Shown piece by piece: positions 31,940 to 40,760 of a stretch of DNA of 45,902 nucleotides. The stretch spans positions 1 through 45,902 of the forward strand of contig JAKQWO010000073.1 of the NCBI GenBank assembly GCA_029561955.1, written 5' to 3'. The stretch comes from Candidatus Cloacimonadota bacterium (GTDB lineage: Bacteria > Cloacimonadota > Cloacimonadia > Cloacimonadales > Cloacimonadaceae). Position 1 is the stretch's first letter. The number at the start of each line of letters is the position of its first letter. A program made the translations under genes and the position numbers. The notes below the pieces were generated by a model. That model worked only from the letters and a program-made list of their open reading frames with translations. It did no database searches and was not told the origin of the DNA.

Positions 31940-34831
31940 ATGAGAGCAATACTTACAATCCTCATGACGCTGTTTCTGTTTGGCTCTTTGGCTGCTTTTG
32001 AGGTTCATATCATCAGCAACGATATTGATGCTGACATCAAACGGCTAATCTCTGCCAATATCAGCATAGACGGCGTGGATAGAGCTAATAATCTGATCAA
32101 AGCCTATGTGCGCGGGCCGCAGGAGTATCAACTGCTTTTGGATAGCGGTTTTGATGCTAATGCTTTGCCAAATCCAGCGATAGAACTGGCGCGTGAACTC
32201 AATGATCCCCAGAGGGTGCGCTCTCAGGATCGCTACGAATATTATAGCTTTAGCGAGTATGCGAGTTTTATGGAACAGACTGCCAGCACCTATCCCGAGA
32301 TTTGCTCACTGCACAATATAGGCCAAAGTGGGCAGGGACGGCCTCTCTACTTTATGAAAATCACGGATAATCCGCAGGTTGAGGAAGCAGAGCCCAGATT
32401 CAGGTATATTTCCAGCATCCATGGCGATGAAGTGGTGGGTTATGACATGATGATCCGGCTGATCCAACTGCTTACCAGTGAATATGATACAAATCCCAGA
32501 ATCACTCAGATTGTAAACAATACGGAGATCTGGATCTGTCCGATGATGAATCCGGATGGTTTTATCTTGGGGCAACGTTACAATGCGTCTGGAATCGACC
32601 TAAACCGCAATTTTCCCATGCCATCCGGAGTGCAGCATCCCGATGGGTCAGACTGGGCGCCGGAAAACGTCGCTTTTATGAATCATGCAAACCAGCACAA
32701 CTTCCAGTTGAGTGCAAACTTCCATGGGGGAGAGCTGGTGATAAACTATCCCTGGGATTTCACTTACACTCTCACACCGGACAATGATCTTATCCATGAA
32801 GCCGCCCTTACCTATGCGCGCCAAAACAGCACAATCTACAATAGCACCGGCTTTCCTCAGGGTGTGGTGAACGGAGCACAGTGGTATGTTATCACAGGTT
32901 CCTTGCAGGATTGGAGCTATGGGTATACGGATTGCATCGACCTTACCTGTGAGATCAGCTTGCCTAAGTGGCCGCCTGCCAGCGTGTTGGGAAGCTATTG
33001 GAACTTGAACAAGGAATCCATTTTGTCTCTGCTGGAGTTTGTGCAAAGAGGGGTGCATGGCACGGTTGTTTCCACCAGTGGTGTTCCACTTACGGATGCC
33101 ATAATCACCGTTGGCGGTAACGATAAACAGATGCACGTGGGCTCGACCTGTGCGGATTATCATCGCCTCTTATTGCCTGGCAGCTATACAATTACCGCCA
33201 GTGCCTTTGGCTATGTGGAGCAAAGTGTGGAAATCACCATCGATGACAGCGGCGTGGCTTTCCATGACTTTGTGCTGCGTCCAGCGGAAACGACTCACTT
33301 AGTGGGACAATTGCGTCATCCGGATGGGACGGCTGTGCCCAATGTACAGGTCATTTTAGACGATCTTCCACCCGTAACAACCGATGCAAATGGCTCATTC
33401 TTAATAGCTTCGCTCTTGGAAGGACGGCACAACATCATCTTCATGCAGGATGGGGCACCGATCTACAGAAAAGTCTTTGATCTCGATGCTTCTCAAACTG
33501 AGCTGGTCTTTATCTTGGCGTCTGAGTCAGTTGTGTTTTACGATCCCTTTGATGACATATCAAACTGGACACCCACCCTCCCTTGGGGAATCACATCCTA
33601 TCAGGGCGAAAGCGTTTTGACTGACTCTCCGACGGGTAACTATGAAAACTACATCAACAAAGTGTGTAAACTCACCAATCCTGTGAATTTGCAGCAGGTG
33701 CTGAATCCCGTTTTGAGCTTTCGAACTCGCTATTTTCTCGAAACCGACTACGATTTTGTCTATCTGGAAGCTTCCACAGATCAAACCAACTGGCAGCAAC
33801 TCAAGTCTTTCACGGGCTCGCAGAGCGCTTGGCAAAATGAGGAGCTGTCACTCGATCAATACAGCGGGCAGCAGGTGTATTTTAGATTTAGGATTAGGAC
33901 GGATAGAGCTGTTAACCTCGATGGAATCTACATTGATGACTTTAAGATCAGCGGCATTGATGTGACAGGTCGATTCTTTGGTGATCCGGATGGGGATCTG
34001 ATTGTGTGTCAAAAAGATGCGCTGATCATTCTGGAGTATTGTGTGGGCTTGGATCCTGCTGAAGCTCCCAGGCCCTGGAGTCAAGAGATGACCATGTGCT
34101 GCGATGTGAGTCAGGATAACGGTGTGGATGCTTTGGATGCCCAAATGGTGTTGCGCTACATCAGGGAGCCTCTCTTCCGATTTCCGGCGCAAACATCTGA
34201 GACGTATACCTTTCCGAATATAGACTTTACACATGAATATCAGGATGGGGTGCTCAGCTTTGCTTTTGATCCTGCTGAGGACTTGCTGGCTTTGCAGATG
34301 CAGATTTTTGCGCTGGAGACGACGACAATCAATGACTTGATCGTAGTAGGATCGGATGACTGTATGTGGGTGATCAATCCTGCGATGAATACATTGGCTA
34401 TTATCAGGAATACTCAGGCCATTTCCGGCTTTGATCTTGGTTTGCAATGCACTGAAAGCAAGATTCTTTGCAACTATCTGATCAATGGTCATATAGGTAG
34501 CGTGGAAATCCCTTTAAGTAGCCCCAATGATGACTCTTTACTGCCCAATCCAGGCTTTTCCTTGAGGCAAAACCACCCCAATCCCTTCAATCCTGTCACC
34601 ACCATCCACTTTAGTATCGAAGCCCCTAAAGCGGTCACCTCTCTGAAGATTTACAACCTCAAAGGACAGTTGGTGCGCACCCTTGTGGAGGCTCAGCTTG
34701 CAGCAGGTGAGCATCAGCGGAGCTGGAATGGCTTGGATGACGCTGGGAATCCAGTTTCTTCAGGCATCTACCTGTATCGCTTGAAGAATGCTAACTCTAT
34801 CACCACGAAAAAGATGGTCTTAAGCAAATGA
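31940..34831 (+). CDS. Secreted M14 zinc carboxypeptidase with carboxypeptidase-regulatory-like, dockerin-like and sorting domains
   Basis: A 963-residue exported peptidase. A signal peptide (MRAILTILMTLFLFGSLAAF) precedes a prodomain-like part. The M14 catalytic domain has SIHGDE (H161, E164), NPDG, DLNRNFP, SANFHGGE (H262) and TCEIS (E338), so zinc ligands and catalytic glutamate look intact. Two carboxypeptidase-regulatory-like repeats follow (VHGTVVSTSGVPLTDAI, LVGQLRHPDGTAVPNVQ), then a beta-sandwich. Next come two dockerin-like calcium loops (DPDGD at 682 with KDALIILEY, and DVSQDNGVDALDAQ at 722). A FlgD/Por-type C-terminal domain (LKIYNLKGQLVRTL to GIYLYRLKN) ends the protein. The ATG at 31940 has AAAGGA and a signal peptide; an upstream in-frame start would lie inside the SRP RNA promoter. 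Confidence 0.88.
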   Translation: MRAILTILMTLFLFGSLAAFEVHIISNDIDADIKRLISANISIDGVDRANNLIKAYVRGPQEYQLLLDSGFDANALPNPAIELARELNDPQRVRSQDRYEYYSFSEYASFMEQTASTYPEICSLHNIGQSGQGRPLYFMKITDNPQVEEAEPRFRYISSIHGDEVVGYDMMIRLIQLLTSEYDTNPRITQIVNNTEIWICPMMNPDGFILGQRYNASGIDLNRNFPMPSGVQHPDGSDWAPENVAFMNHANQHNFQLSANFHGGELVINYPWDFTYTLTPDNDLIHEAALTYARQNSTIYNSTGFPQGVVNGAQWYVITGSLQDWSYGYTDCIDLTCEISLPKWPPASVLGSYWNLNKESILSLLEFVQRGVHGTVVSTSGVPLTDAIITVGGNDKQMHVGSTCADYHRLLLPGSYTITASAFGYVEQSVEITIDDSGVAFHDFVLRPAETTHLVGQLRHPDGTAVPNVQVILDDLPPVTTDANGSFLIASLLEGRHNIIFMQDGAPIYRKVFDLDASQTELVFILASESVVFYDPFDDISNWTPTLPWGITSYQGESVLTDSPTGNYENYINKVCKLTNPVNLQQVLNPVLSFRTRYFLETDYDFVYLEASTDQTNWQQLKSFTGSQSAWQNEELSLDQYSGQQVYFRFRIRTDRAVNLDGIYIDDFKISGIDVTGRFFGDPDGDLIVCQKDALIILEYCVGLDPAEAPRPWSQEMTMCCDVSQDNGVDALDAQMVLRYIREPLFRFPAQTSETYTFPNIDFTHEYQDGVLSFAFDPAEDLLALQMQIFALETTTINDLIVVGSDDCMWVINPAMNTLAIIRNTQAISGFDLGLQCTESKILCNYLINGHIGSVEIPLSSPNDDSLLPNPGFSLRQNHPNPFNPVTTIHFSIEAPKAVTSLKIYNLKGQLVRTLVEAQLAAGEHQRSWNGLDDAGNPVSSGIYLYRLKNANSITTKKMVLSK

Positions 34832-35337
34832 AAAAGATAGTATATACATTGCTGTTCATGAGCCTCATGTTTTGGCTCTTTTCCTGCCGGGCTCAGGCTG
34901 ATTCTGCTGCGGAGCAGGAGTCTGGGGCTCCCAAGTTCCGTCATGATGGCGTTCTGCGCGTGTTGGATGCCGCAGGCAACGTCAAAGCCACTTTTAAGAT
35001 AGAAATCGCAACCACAGAGATGCAATTGCGGCAAGGCCTTAAGTTTAGGGATTCTATGGAAGATGATCAAGGCATGCTCTTTGTCTTTGATGGCTCCGAA
35101 CCGCGTGGCTTTTGGATGGAAGATACCTATATGCCTCTGGATATGCTGTTTATAGACTATTCCAACACCATCTTCCAGATCGAAGAAAACACCGAGCCTT
35201 TCAGCACTGAACTCATCGATGCTGAAGGCTATAACCTCTACACGTTGGAGGTAAAAGCCGGCACTTGCGCCAAACACAAAATCACTGTAGGAGATAAGAT
35301 AGAATGGGAAAAAATCTCAGTGCCGTCCTCACCCTGA
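34828..35337 (+). CDS. DUF192 family lipoprotein
   Basis: A 169-residue protein with a lipoprotein signal (hydrophobic start, FSC with Cys20) and a DUF192 domain: FKIEIATTEMQLRQGLKFRD, then GMLFVFDGSEPRGFWMEDTYMPLDMLFID and the closing VKAGTCAKHKITVGDKI. DUF192 is a small beta-rich domain of unknown function, usually exported. The ATG overlaps the stop of the peptidase gene by 4 nt, and its own end overlaps the next gene by 34 nt, so the three are co-translated. Confidence 0.9.
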   Translation: MKKIVYTLLFMSLMFWLFSCRAQADSAAEQESGAPKFRHDGVLRVLDAAGNVKATFKIEIATTEMQLRQGLKFRDSMEDDQGMLFVFDGSEPRGFWMEDTYMPLDMLFIDYSNTIFQIEENTEPFSTELIDAEGYNLYTLEVKAGTCAKHKITVGDKIEWEKISVPSSP

Positions 35338-36242
35338 CCCTCACAGTTCTGCTCATCGGATTGACTGCCTGTAAGAAGTCTGAGCCTTCCAATGATGTTC
35401 CCCAAGCGCTTTTGCCGGATAGCTATGAATACCCAAGCGATGTTCCCAGCGATTCTGTAATAACAGAGCCGGAGTCGGTTGTTGGGCAGCCCAAGCAAGA
35501 CCTCAGCAGTCTCAAGCAATTCAAGTATAGTTGGACTGATTCAGATGATATTCCGCCCGTGATCGTGATCGTGGATGACTTTGGTTATTCTGGAGGATCA
35601 CTCTTGCAAGGTTTTGCAGAACTGCCCCGGGAGATCGTCTTCGCTATTTTGCCTGATCTGCCTTTTACTGCCAGATCAGCTCAGATTGCGGCAGAGACGG
35701 GGCGTGATGCCATTATCCATGTTCCGATGGAAGCTGCGGGTGCCAAGATCAGCCCGGGAAAACGCTATCTCAAATCTGGTCAAGATGAACAGACAGTCAA
35801 AGATATGCTGGATTCCTTTATTACCCAAATCCCCAAAGCTATCGCCGCAAACAATCATATGGGCAGCACCGCAACCAGCAATAGAGAGCTGATGACCACC
35901 GTCTTGAATCATCTGAATGACAAGGGTTTATATTTTGTAGATAGCGTCACTACAGGCAGCACGGTTGGCTACAATCTGGCGCATACTTTGGGATATAAAT
36001 CCATCCGGAGAAACATTTTCCTGGATGTTCCGGATAATTCTGATGCCACTTTGGCGCAAAGGATTTCCGATCTCGGTAGATATAAGGGAAGGAAGGAGCC
36101 TGTCATCATCATCACACACTGCCACAATCAGAGTAAACTGGATGCTTTGAAGAAGTTCCTCAAGCAGATTGATGAGATGGGCGTGCAGCTCACCTCTCTT
36201 TCCAGATATTACGGAAGCATGGCTCTGGCAGCCAATCAGTAG
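35304..36242 (+). CDS. YibQ-like divergent polysaccharide deacetylase, lipoprotein
   Basis: A 312-residue exported protein with a lipobox (GLTAC, Cys23), a low-complexity serine/proline-rich linker, and a divergent polysaccharide deacetylase domain. PPVIVIVDDFGYSGGSLLQG gives the first aspartates, followed by FAILPDLPFTARSAQIAAET, IIHVPMEAAGAK, NNHMGSTATSNREL and a late IIITHCHNQ. This is the DUF610/YibQ family, found in envelope contexts; its substrate is not known. The 34-nt overlap with the DUF192 gene is long. It ends 3 nt before the convergent tsaD stop, with no visible terminator. Confidence 0.85.
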   Translation: MGKNLSAVLTLTLTVLLIGLTACKKSEPSNDVPQALLPDSYEYPSDVPSDSVITEPESVVGQPKQDLSSLKQFKYSWTDSDDIPPVIVIVDDFGYSGGSLLQGFAELPREIVFAILPDLPFTARSAQIAAETGRDAIIHVPMEAAGAKISPGKRYLKSGQDEQTVKDMLDSFITQIPKAIAANNHMGSTATSNRELMTTVLNHLNDKGLYFVDSVTTGSTVGYNLAHTLGYKSIRRNIFLDVPDNSDATLAQRISDLGRYKGRKEPVIIITHCHNQSKLDALKKFLKQIDEMGVQLTSLSRYYGSMALAANQ

Positions 36243-36245
36243 GGA

Positions 36246-37265
36246 TTACAGTAGCTTGGTGCCTTTGAGGCTGAAGGCATTTACATCAAGGTTGGAAAAG
36301 TGATCTGCCTGAAACTTGGGAATGGCAGCCGCAGCCACCATTGCCGCATTGTCCATGCACAAGCTGAGGCTGGGATAGTAGATTTTCATGCCATATTTGG
36401 CGGCCTTTTTTGCCAGTTGCTCTCTCAAAGCTGAATTGGCGGCCACACCTCCGGCTAAGAGTATATCCTTGATCCCGTTTACTCTCGCCCAGGCAATGCT
36501 TTTATTGATGAGCGGATCAATGATTGCTTGCTGCACGGATGCTGATAGATCCGAGAGATTTGCCTCTCTTTTTTCCGGTGTCATGGAGAGGATGTGGCTG
36601 TAGATAGCCGTCTTGGTGCCGCTGTAGCTGAAGTTGTAATTGCCCTTTTTGTTTAAACCTCTGGGAAAGTCGTATGCCTTGGGGTTGCCTTTCTTAGCTA
36701 GCTCATCTATGATCGGCCCACCTGGGAAACCTAAGCCCAGGATCTTGGCCACCTTATCAAAAGTTTCACCCGCAGCATCATCCAAGGTCTTGCCGACCAC
36801 GCTGAACTTGAGCATGTCTTCAAAATGAACCAATTCGGTATGTCCACCCGATACCACCAAAGCCAAAAAGGGGGCCTTGATCTCTTTGTGTGTGATGAAA
36901 TTGGCAAAGATGTGGGCCAGCATGTGGTTCACGGTGATCAGAGGCAAGCCCAGACTCCAAGCATAACTCTTGGCAAAAGATAAGCCCACGATCAGGGAGC
37001 CGATCAAGCCGGGATTGATGGAGACAGCAATGGCTGAGATGTCGTCTTTGCTTAGTCCTGTCTTCATATATGCGGCTTCGGTGAGACTGAGGATGTTCTT
37101 CAGATGCAGCCTTGAGGCAAGTTCTGGCAACACGCCACCATAATCCTGTTGTTCTTTCTGGGAGGAAATGAGGTTGCAGAGCACATTGTAATCCGTGTCT
37201 ACAATGGCTACGGAAGTGTCATCACAAGAGGATTCAAAGGCGAGGATGTGGGCAGGTTTACTCAA
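36246..37265 (-). CDS. tsaD: TsaD, tRNA N6-threonylcarbamoyladenosine transferase
   Basis: TsaD transfers the threonylcarbamoyl group to A37 of ANN-decoding tRNAs, together with TsaB and TsaE. The 339-residue protein is typical: ILAFESSCDDTSVAIVD, AVSINPGLIGSLIVGLSFAK, VNHMLAHIFAN with the metal-binding histidines, LVVSGGHTELVHF, DDAAGETFDKVAKILGLGFPGGP and the closing LAGGVAANSALREQL and DNAAMVAAA. It starts at TTG 37265, overlapping the ybbR stop as TTGA, with AGGTGAG upstream. It is the last gene of a six-gene run that begins with glycogen genes. Confidence 0.95.
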   Translation of the reverse strand: MSKPAHILAFESSCDDTSVAIVDTDYNVLCNLISSQKEQQDYGGVLPELASRLHLKNILSLTEAAYMKTGLSKDDISAIAVSINPGLIGSLIVGLSFAKSYAWSLGLPLITVNHMLAHIFANFITHKEIKAPFLALVVSGGHTELVHFEDMLKFSVVGKTLDDAAGETFDKVAKILGLGFPGGPIIDELAKKGNPKAYDFPRGLNKKGNYNFSYSGTKTAIYSHILSMTPEKREANLSDLSASVQQAIIDPLINKSIAWARVNGIKDILLAGGVAANSALREQLAKKAAKYGMKIYYPSLSLCMDNAAMVAAAAIPKFQADHFSNLDVNAFSLKGTKLL

Positions 37266-38134
37266 CGGGGGCTCACCTTTCGGGGAGTGATTTCATATTT
37301 GATGATGCCCTGCGGTAAAGTAGCTTCCAGCTTCAGCATCTTTTCGGCATCCACTTCTTTGGCTGCTTTGATCTGAAAGTCTGAACTCTTGAGCTGCTTG
37401 ATAATCTGAGGATCACCCTCCACCTTGATCGTAGCAGTCTGAGGGAAGATAGCCCTTCCGCCTGAGTCGATCTTGATGGCTTCAAACACCTTAGCCTGGA
37501 TCTGCTTGGGTAATCTACTCAAATGCACCCTCAATACGGAGGAGCTGATCTTACTGTTGCTCAAAGATATGGGCACAGAAAACGCTTTCTTGTCTAGCAT
37601 GGATATACTGATCGGTGCGGTGTTGATGGATTTAAGGTTATTAAGCTCACGTCTGGGGCCATGAATCTTGATGCTGGAGGGACTGATGATATAGTCCAAC
37701 TGGTTAAACTTCACCCTCGTAGCCTCATTTTCAAAGGCGGGCGTTACCCTCACGTTTTTGTGAAGCATCACATCGGTAGAGACCGTCATCTCCGTTTCTA
37801 CCGCAGGGCCGAAAACCTCTATATTGCTGTTTGTTGGCAGGTCTTTCAGGTTGTAGTCATCGAGAGGGAGCTTTTCCTCTCCCGCACGCAGCTTGGCTGC
37901 ATCAATTACCACTTTGGCGGAGGAAAAGTAGAGCTTTACCAAGTCTATACCGTTGCCTCTCACATCGAAGGGGATGGTCTTGGGAAGTTTGGAAAGGGAA
38001 ACATCTGGAGATAGGTTCTCCAAAACAACGGGGAAGTTGACTACCGTGCGATGCGGGCTTCTCAAGGAGATCTGCAGCCATATCAGTATTGCCAGACACA
38101 AGGCAAAGACCTTCAATCCCAGTTTCTTATCCAA
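37262..38134 (-). CDS. YbbR-like domain protein
   Basis: A 290-residue protein with one N-terminal membrane anchor (LKVFALCLAILIWLQI, about residues 7-24) and beta-rich YbbR-like repeats outside: FPVVLENLSPDVSLSKLP, VRVTPAFENEATRV and SSIKIHGPRRELNNLKSI. YbbR proteins often regulate a membrane diadenylate cyclase (CdaA) encoded next door, but no cyclase lies in this window. The gene overlaps the regulator gene upstream by 8 nt and tsaD by 4 nt, so translation is probably coupled. Confidence 0.85.
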   Translation of the reverse strand: MDKKLGLKVFALCLAILIWLQISLRSPHRTVVNFPVVLENLSPDVSLSKLPKTIPFDVRGNGIDLVKLYFSSAKVVIDAAKLRAGEEKLPLDDYNLKDLPTNSNIEVFGPAVETEMTVSTDVMLHKNVRVTPAFENEATRVKFNQLDYIISPSSIKIHGPRRELNNLKSINTAPISISMLDKKAFSVPISLSNSKISSSVLRVHLSRLPKQIQAKVFEAIKIDSGGRAIFPQTATIKVEGDPQIIKQLKSSDFQIKAAKEVDAEKMLKLEATLPQGIIKYEITPRKVSPR

Positions 38135-39545
38135 AGTGTTCTCCCTCGGTTGTATTGATGCCCAATTGCTTCATTTTCTTGTATAAAGTCGTCCGTTCCA
38201 AGCCGATTGCCTCCGCTGTCCGGCTCACATGCCAATCATTCCTGCCAAGATGATAGATGATGTATTCCCTCTCAAAGCTGGCTGTGCTTTCTTTGATGTT
38301 CTCGATGGCAAAGAAGCGACTTAGCTCCTCTTTGCCGTCTGATTTTTGAGCGCTGATTTTGTTTCTAAGATGTCTTAGGATCACCTTATTTGAGATCTCC
38401 CTTTCTTTGATGGTGATGGATTTGCAAAAGTTCTTCAGCTCCCTCACATTGCCAGGCCAATCATAGGATTGCAGGATGTTTTTCAGCTCCATGAGATTGA
38501 GCTGATCACTGATGTTGTAGCGTGAAGAGAAGTTTGTAAAAAAGTAGGAGGCGATAAGCAGGATGTCGTCTTCCCTGTCTCTCAGGGGCGGCAATTCTAC
38601 TACCGATCCCTCTATGCGATAGTATAGGTCTGGACGAAGACATGCCGGATCTGCCAGGGCGTCCAAAGTGGCATTTGAGGCAAAGATCAAGCGGGTATTC
38701 ACCTTCTTCATCGACCCGCCTACAATTTGGATTTCTTTGTTTTCGATAGCTCGCAGGATCTTGGATTGAGCAGGCAGGGAAAGGCTGGTGATGTCATCCA
38801 AGAAGAGCAAGCCGTCGGAGCATTCCTCAAAGAAGCCGATGTTTTTACGACTCTTACCATCGAAGCCTTTCACATTACCGAAGAGCTCACTTTCTATACC
38901 GTCTTCAGATAGGACGCTGCAGTTTACCGTATGGAACGGTTTGCCAAAGCGTGGGGAATTGAGGTAGAAGTAATTGGCTGCCACTTCCTTACCGGTTCCC
39001 GTTTCGCCGATGAGGAATACGTCTTCATCCGCTTCGGCCAATCTGACCAGTTGGTCTCTCACCTTGCGGATGGCCGTGCTATCACCTATGAAGGGGAAGC
39101 TGCGCGTGAACTGCTTTTTCAGGCTGATATACTCAATCTGCAGGCCAATGTGTTCCTCTTCTTGGCGCTTGAGCGTGATGGCGTTATCTATATGCAACAG
39201 CAATTGATTGATGCTGAAGTTGACGCCTTTTTCCACCAAGTGATAAGCACCCAACTCGCGGATTTCCAACACTTGAGCAGCCGTCACTTCGCCGCTGATG
39301 ACAATGATCTTGTAGTTTAGATCAAAGTTCTCTCTCAGGTATTTGAGCACCTGAATCCCGTTTAAGCGGCTTCCGATGAGGAAGACATCCAGCAGGATCA
39401 CATCCGGAGCAAAGGATCGCAATTCTTCAAAGAAGGCATCACTATTGGATGCGTGCAGCACTTCATAGTCATAGTTTTGCAGCACCTTGCACATCTGAGT
39501 GGCGAGCAGCAGGTCGTCCTCAAGTATGATGACTTTGCCTTTCAT
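38127..39545 (-). CDS. NtrC-family response regulator with altered GAFTGA loop
   Basis: A 472-residue regulator with a receiver domain (residues 1-120; phospho-acceptor Asp53 in ILLDVFL, acidic pocket ED at 9-10), an AAA+ domain and a Fis-type DNA-binding helix at the C-terminus (VSRTAEAIGLERTTLYKKM). The AAA+ part has Walker A GETGTGKE (K186), IESELFG, Walker B LLFLDDI and ELPPLRDREDDI. The sigma-54-contacting GAFTGA motif is replaced by GFDGK (227-231), one residue shorter and without the threonine. So it may not activate sigma-54 in the usual way. It overlaps the YbbR gene by 8 nt and follows the GH57 gene by 9 nt. The partner kinase is not here. Confidence 0.88.
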   Translation of the reverse strand: MKGKVIILEDDLLLATQMCKVLQNYDYEVLHASNSDAFFEELRSFAPDVILLDVFLIGSRLNGIQVLKYLRENFDLNYKIIVISGEVTAAQVLEIRELGAYHLVEKGVNFSINQLLLHIDNAITLKRQEEEHIGLQIEYISLKKQFTRSFPFIGDSTAIRKVRDQLVRLAEADEDVFLIGETGTGKEVAANYFYLNSPRFGKPFHTVNCSVLSEDGIESELFGNVKGFDGKSRKNIGFFEECSDGLLFLDDITSLSLPAQSKILRAIENKEIQIVGGSMKKVNTRLIFASNATLDALADPACLRPDLYYRIEGSVVELPPLRDREDDILLIASYFFTNFSSRYNISDQLNLMELKNILQSYDWPGNVRELKNFCKSITIKEREISNKVILRHLRNKISAQKSDGKEELSRFFAIENIKESTASFEREYIIYHLGRNDWHVSRTAEAIGLERTTLYKKMKQLGINTTEGEHFG

Positions 39546-39554
39546 ACTTTTCCT

Positions 39555-40751
39555 TTATTGCATCCTCTCTTCCAAATCTGCTAAAGCGTTGATGTAATAG
39601 ATATATGCCTGGTCTGGCGAGTCGTAGGGTGAGAAGTATTTGTGCACGTCTCCATCTTGGAAATACTTGGTGCACATGTAGTAAAAGTGGTCTGAGGTGC
39701 TCAAGCGACGTGCCAGCTCTATCAACTCCTCATTGTGGGTGGCTTTCACCTTGCTAAACAGCTCATAATAGGTATCGATAGCGTTCTTTTGCATGTCGTT
39801 TTCCACCCAGGCTGAGATGTCCCTCTGCTCATCTGCCCAAGAGACGGGATCAGGGAAGGTAAGTGACTCCTGTTGATAGTTTGCCCACTCTCTCACCTGA
39901 TTGGGGTTGGCAAAGCCCAGATGTGGTCTTTTCAGTACTTCGGTGGGGAAGTGTCTCATAAAATCGAAGATACCTGTTTCCGCCCACTGATGTTCGCCGA
40001 AGGTCTCATAGTCCATAAACAGATTCAGGAAGAGGTTACGCTCCTTTTGTTCGGAGAGAGTCAACTGATCTATCCAATGGATAAACTTATCCACGGTGAG
40101 CGGATAATCCGGCCAATCCCGATTGGAAAACCTGAAGGCGATATCATCCGACAGCTTGTAATACTTGAGCAGCATATTGAGGTTTTTGCTATAGTTTTTG
40201 TAGGCATAGAGAGGGCTGCGCCATTGCAGGATGCGGTCTACTCCCTCGGTGAGGATGGTGTCAAATCCACCTGCCTCAAACACCAGATCACCGATCGTAT
40301 CTTTGTAAATCAGCTCTGTGTTTCTGAAAGTGGTGGTATGGACGCCAAATACATCCATCATCAGCCGTCTGTGCAGCATCACTTGATCCAGAAACTCGTT
40401 GGTATCATACAGCGCCGCCAGGCTGTGATAGTAAGTCTCTCCGATGATTTCCACACAGCCGGTGCTCGCCAGCTTTTGGAAAGACTCCAAAGTCTCGGGG
40501 CTATAGCGCTTGAACTGCTCAATTGCGGTTCCAGTGATGGAGAAGGCAACTTTAAACTTGCCTTCATGTTTATCGATCAACTCCAACAGGAGCTTATTGG
40601 TTGGTAGATAGCACTTTTGGGCAACTTTTTGCATCACCTCGGCGTTGAGTTTTTCATCAAAGAGATCCAAACCTTTGCCGATATCCAACACGTTTACATG
40701 TCTCAAACGATAGGGCTGATGCACTTGGAAGTAAAATAAGATGTTCAACAT
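39555..40751 (-). CDS. Glycoside hydrolase family 57 alpha-glucan enzyme
   Basis: A 398-residue cytoplasmic enzyme of the GH57 family (alpha-amylase or alpha-glucan-acting). Conserved regions in order: FYFQVHQPYRLR (histidine), VEIIGETYYHSLAAL, FRNTELIY with the predicted nucleophile Glu, and MDYETFGEHQW with the acid/base Asp, followed by a helical C-terminal part. The FRNTEL form matches archaeal-type GH57 amylases rather than 4-alpha-glucanotransferase. There is no signal peptide, so it acts on internal glucan. It lies 9 nt after the glycogen-synthase-like gene. Confidence 0.88.
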   Translation of the reverse strand: MLNILFYFQVHQPYRLRHVNVLDIGKGLDLFDEKLNAEVMQKVAQKCYLPTNKLLLELIDKHEGKFKVAFSITGTAIEQFKRYSPETLESFQKLASTGCVEIIGETYYHSLAALYDTNEFLDQVMLHRRLMMDVFGVHTTTFRNTELIYKDTIGDLVFEAGGFDTILTEGVDRILQWRSPLYAYKNYSKNLNMLLKYYKLSDDIAFRFSNRDWPDYPLTVDKFIHWIDQLTLSEQKERNLFLNLFMDYETFGEHQWAETGIFDFMRHFPTEVLKRPHLGFANPNQVREWANYQQESLTFPDPVSWADEQRDISAWVENDMQKNAIDTYYELFSKVKATHNEELIELARRLSTSDHFYYMCTKYFQDGDVHKYFSPYDSPDQAYIYYINALADLEERMQ

Positions 40752-40760
40752 GGGGCCTCC

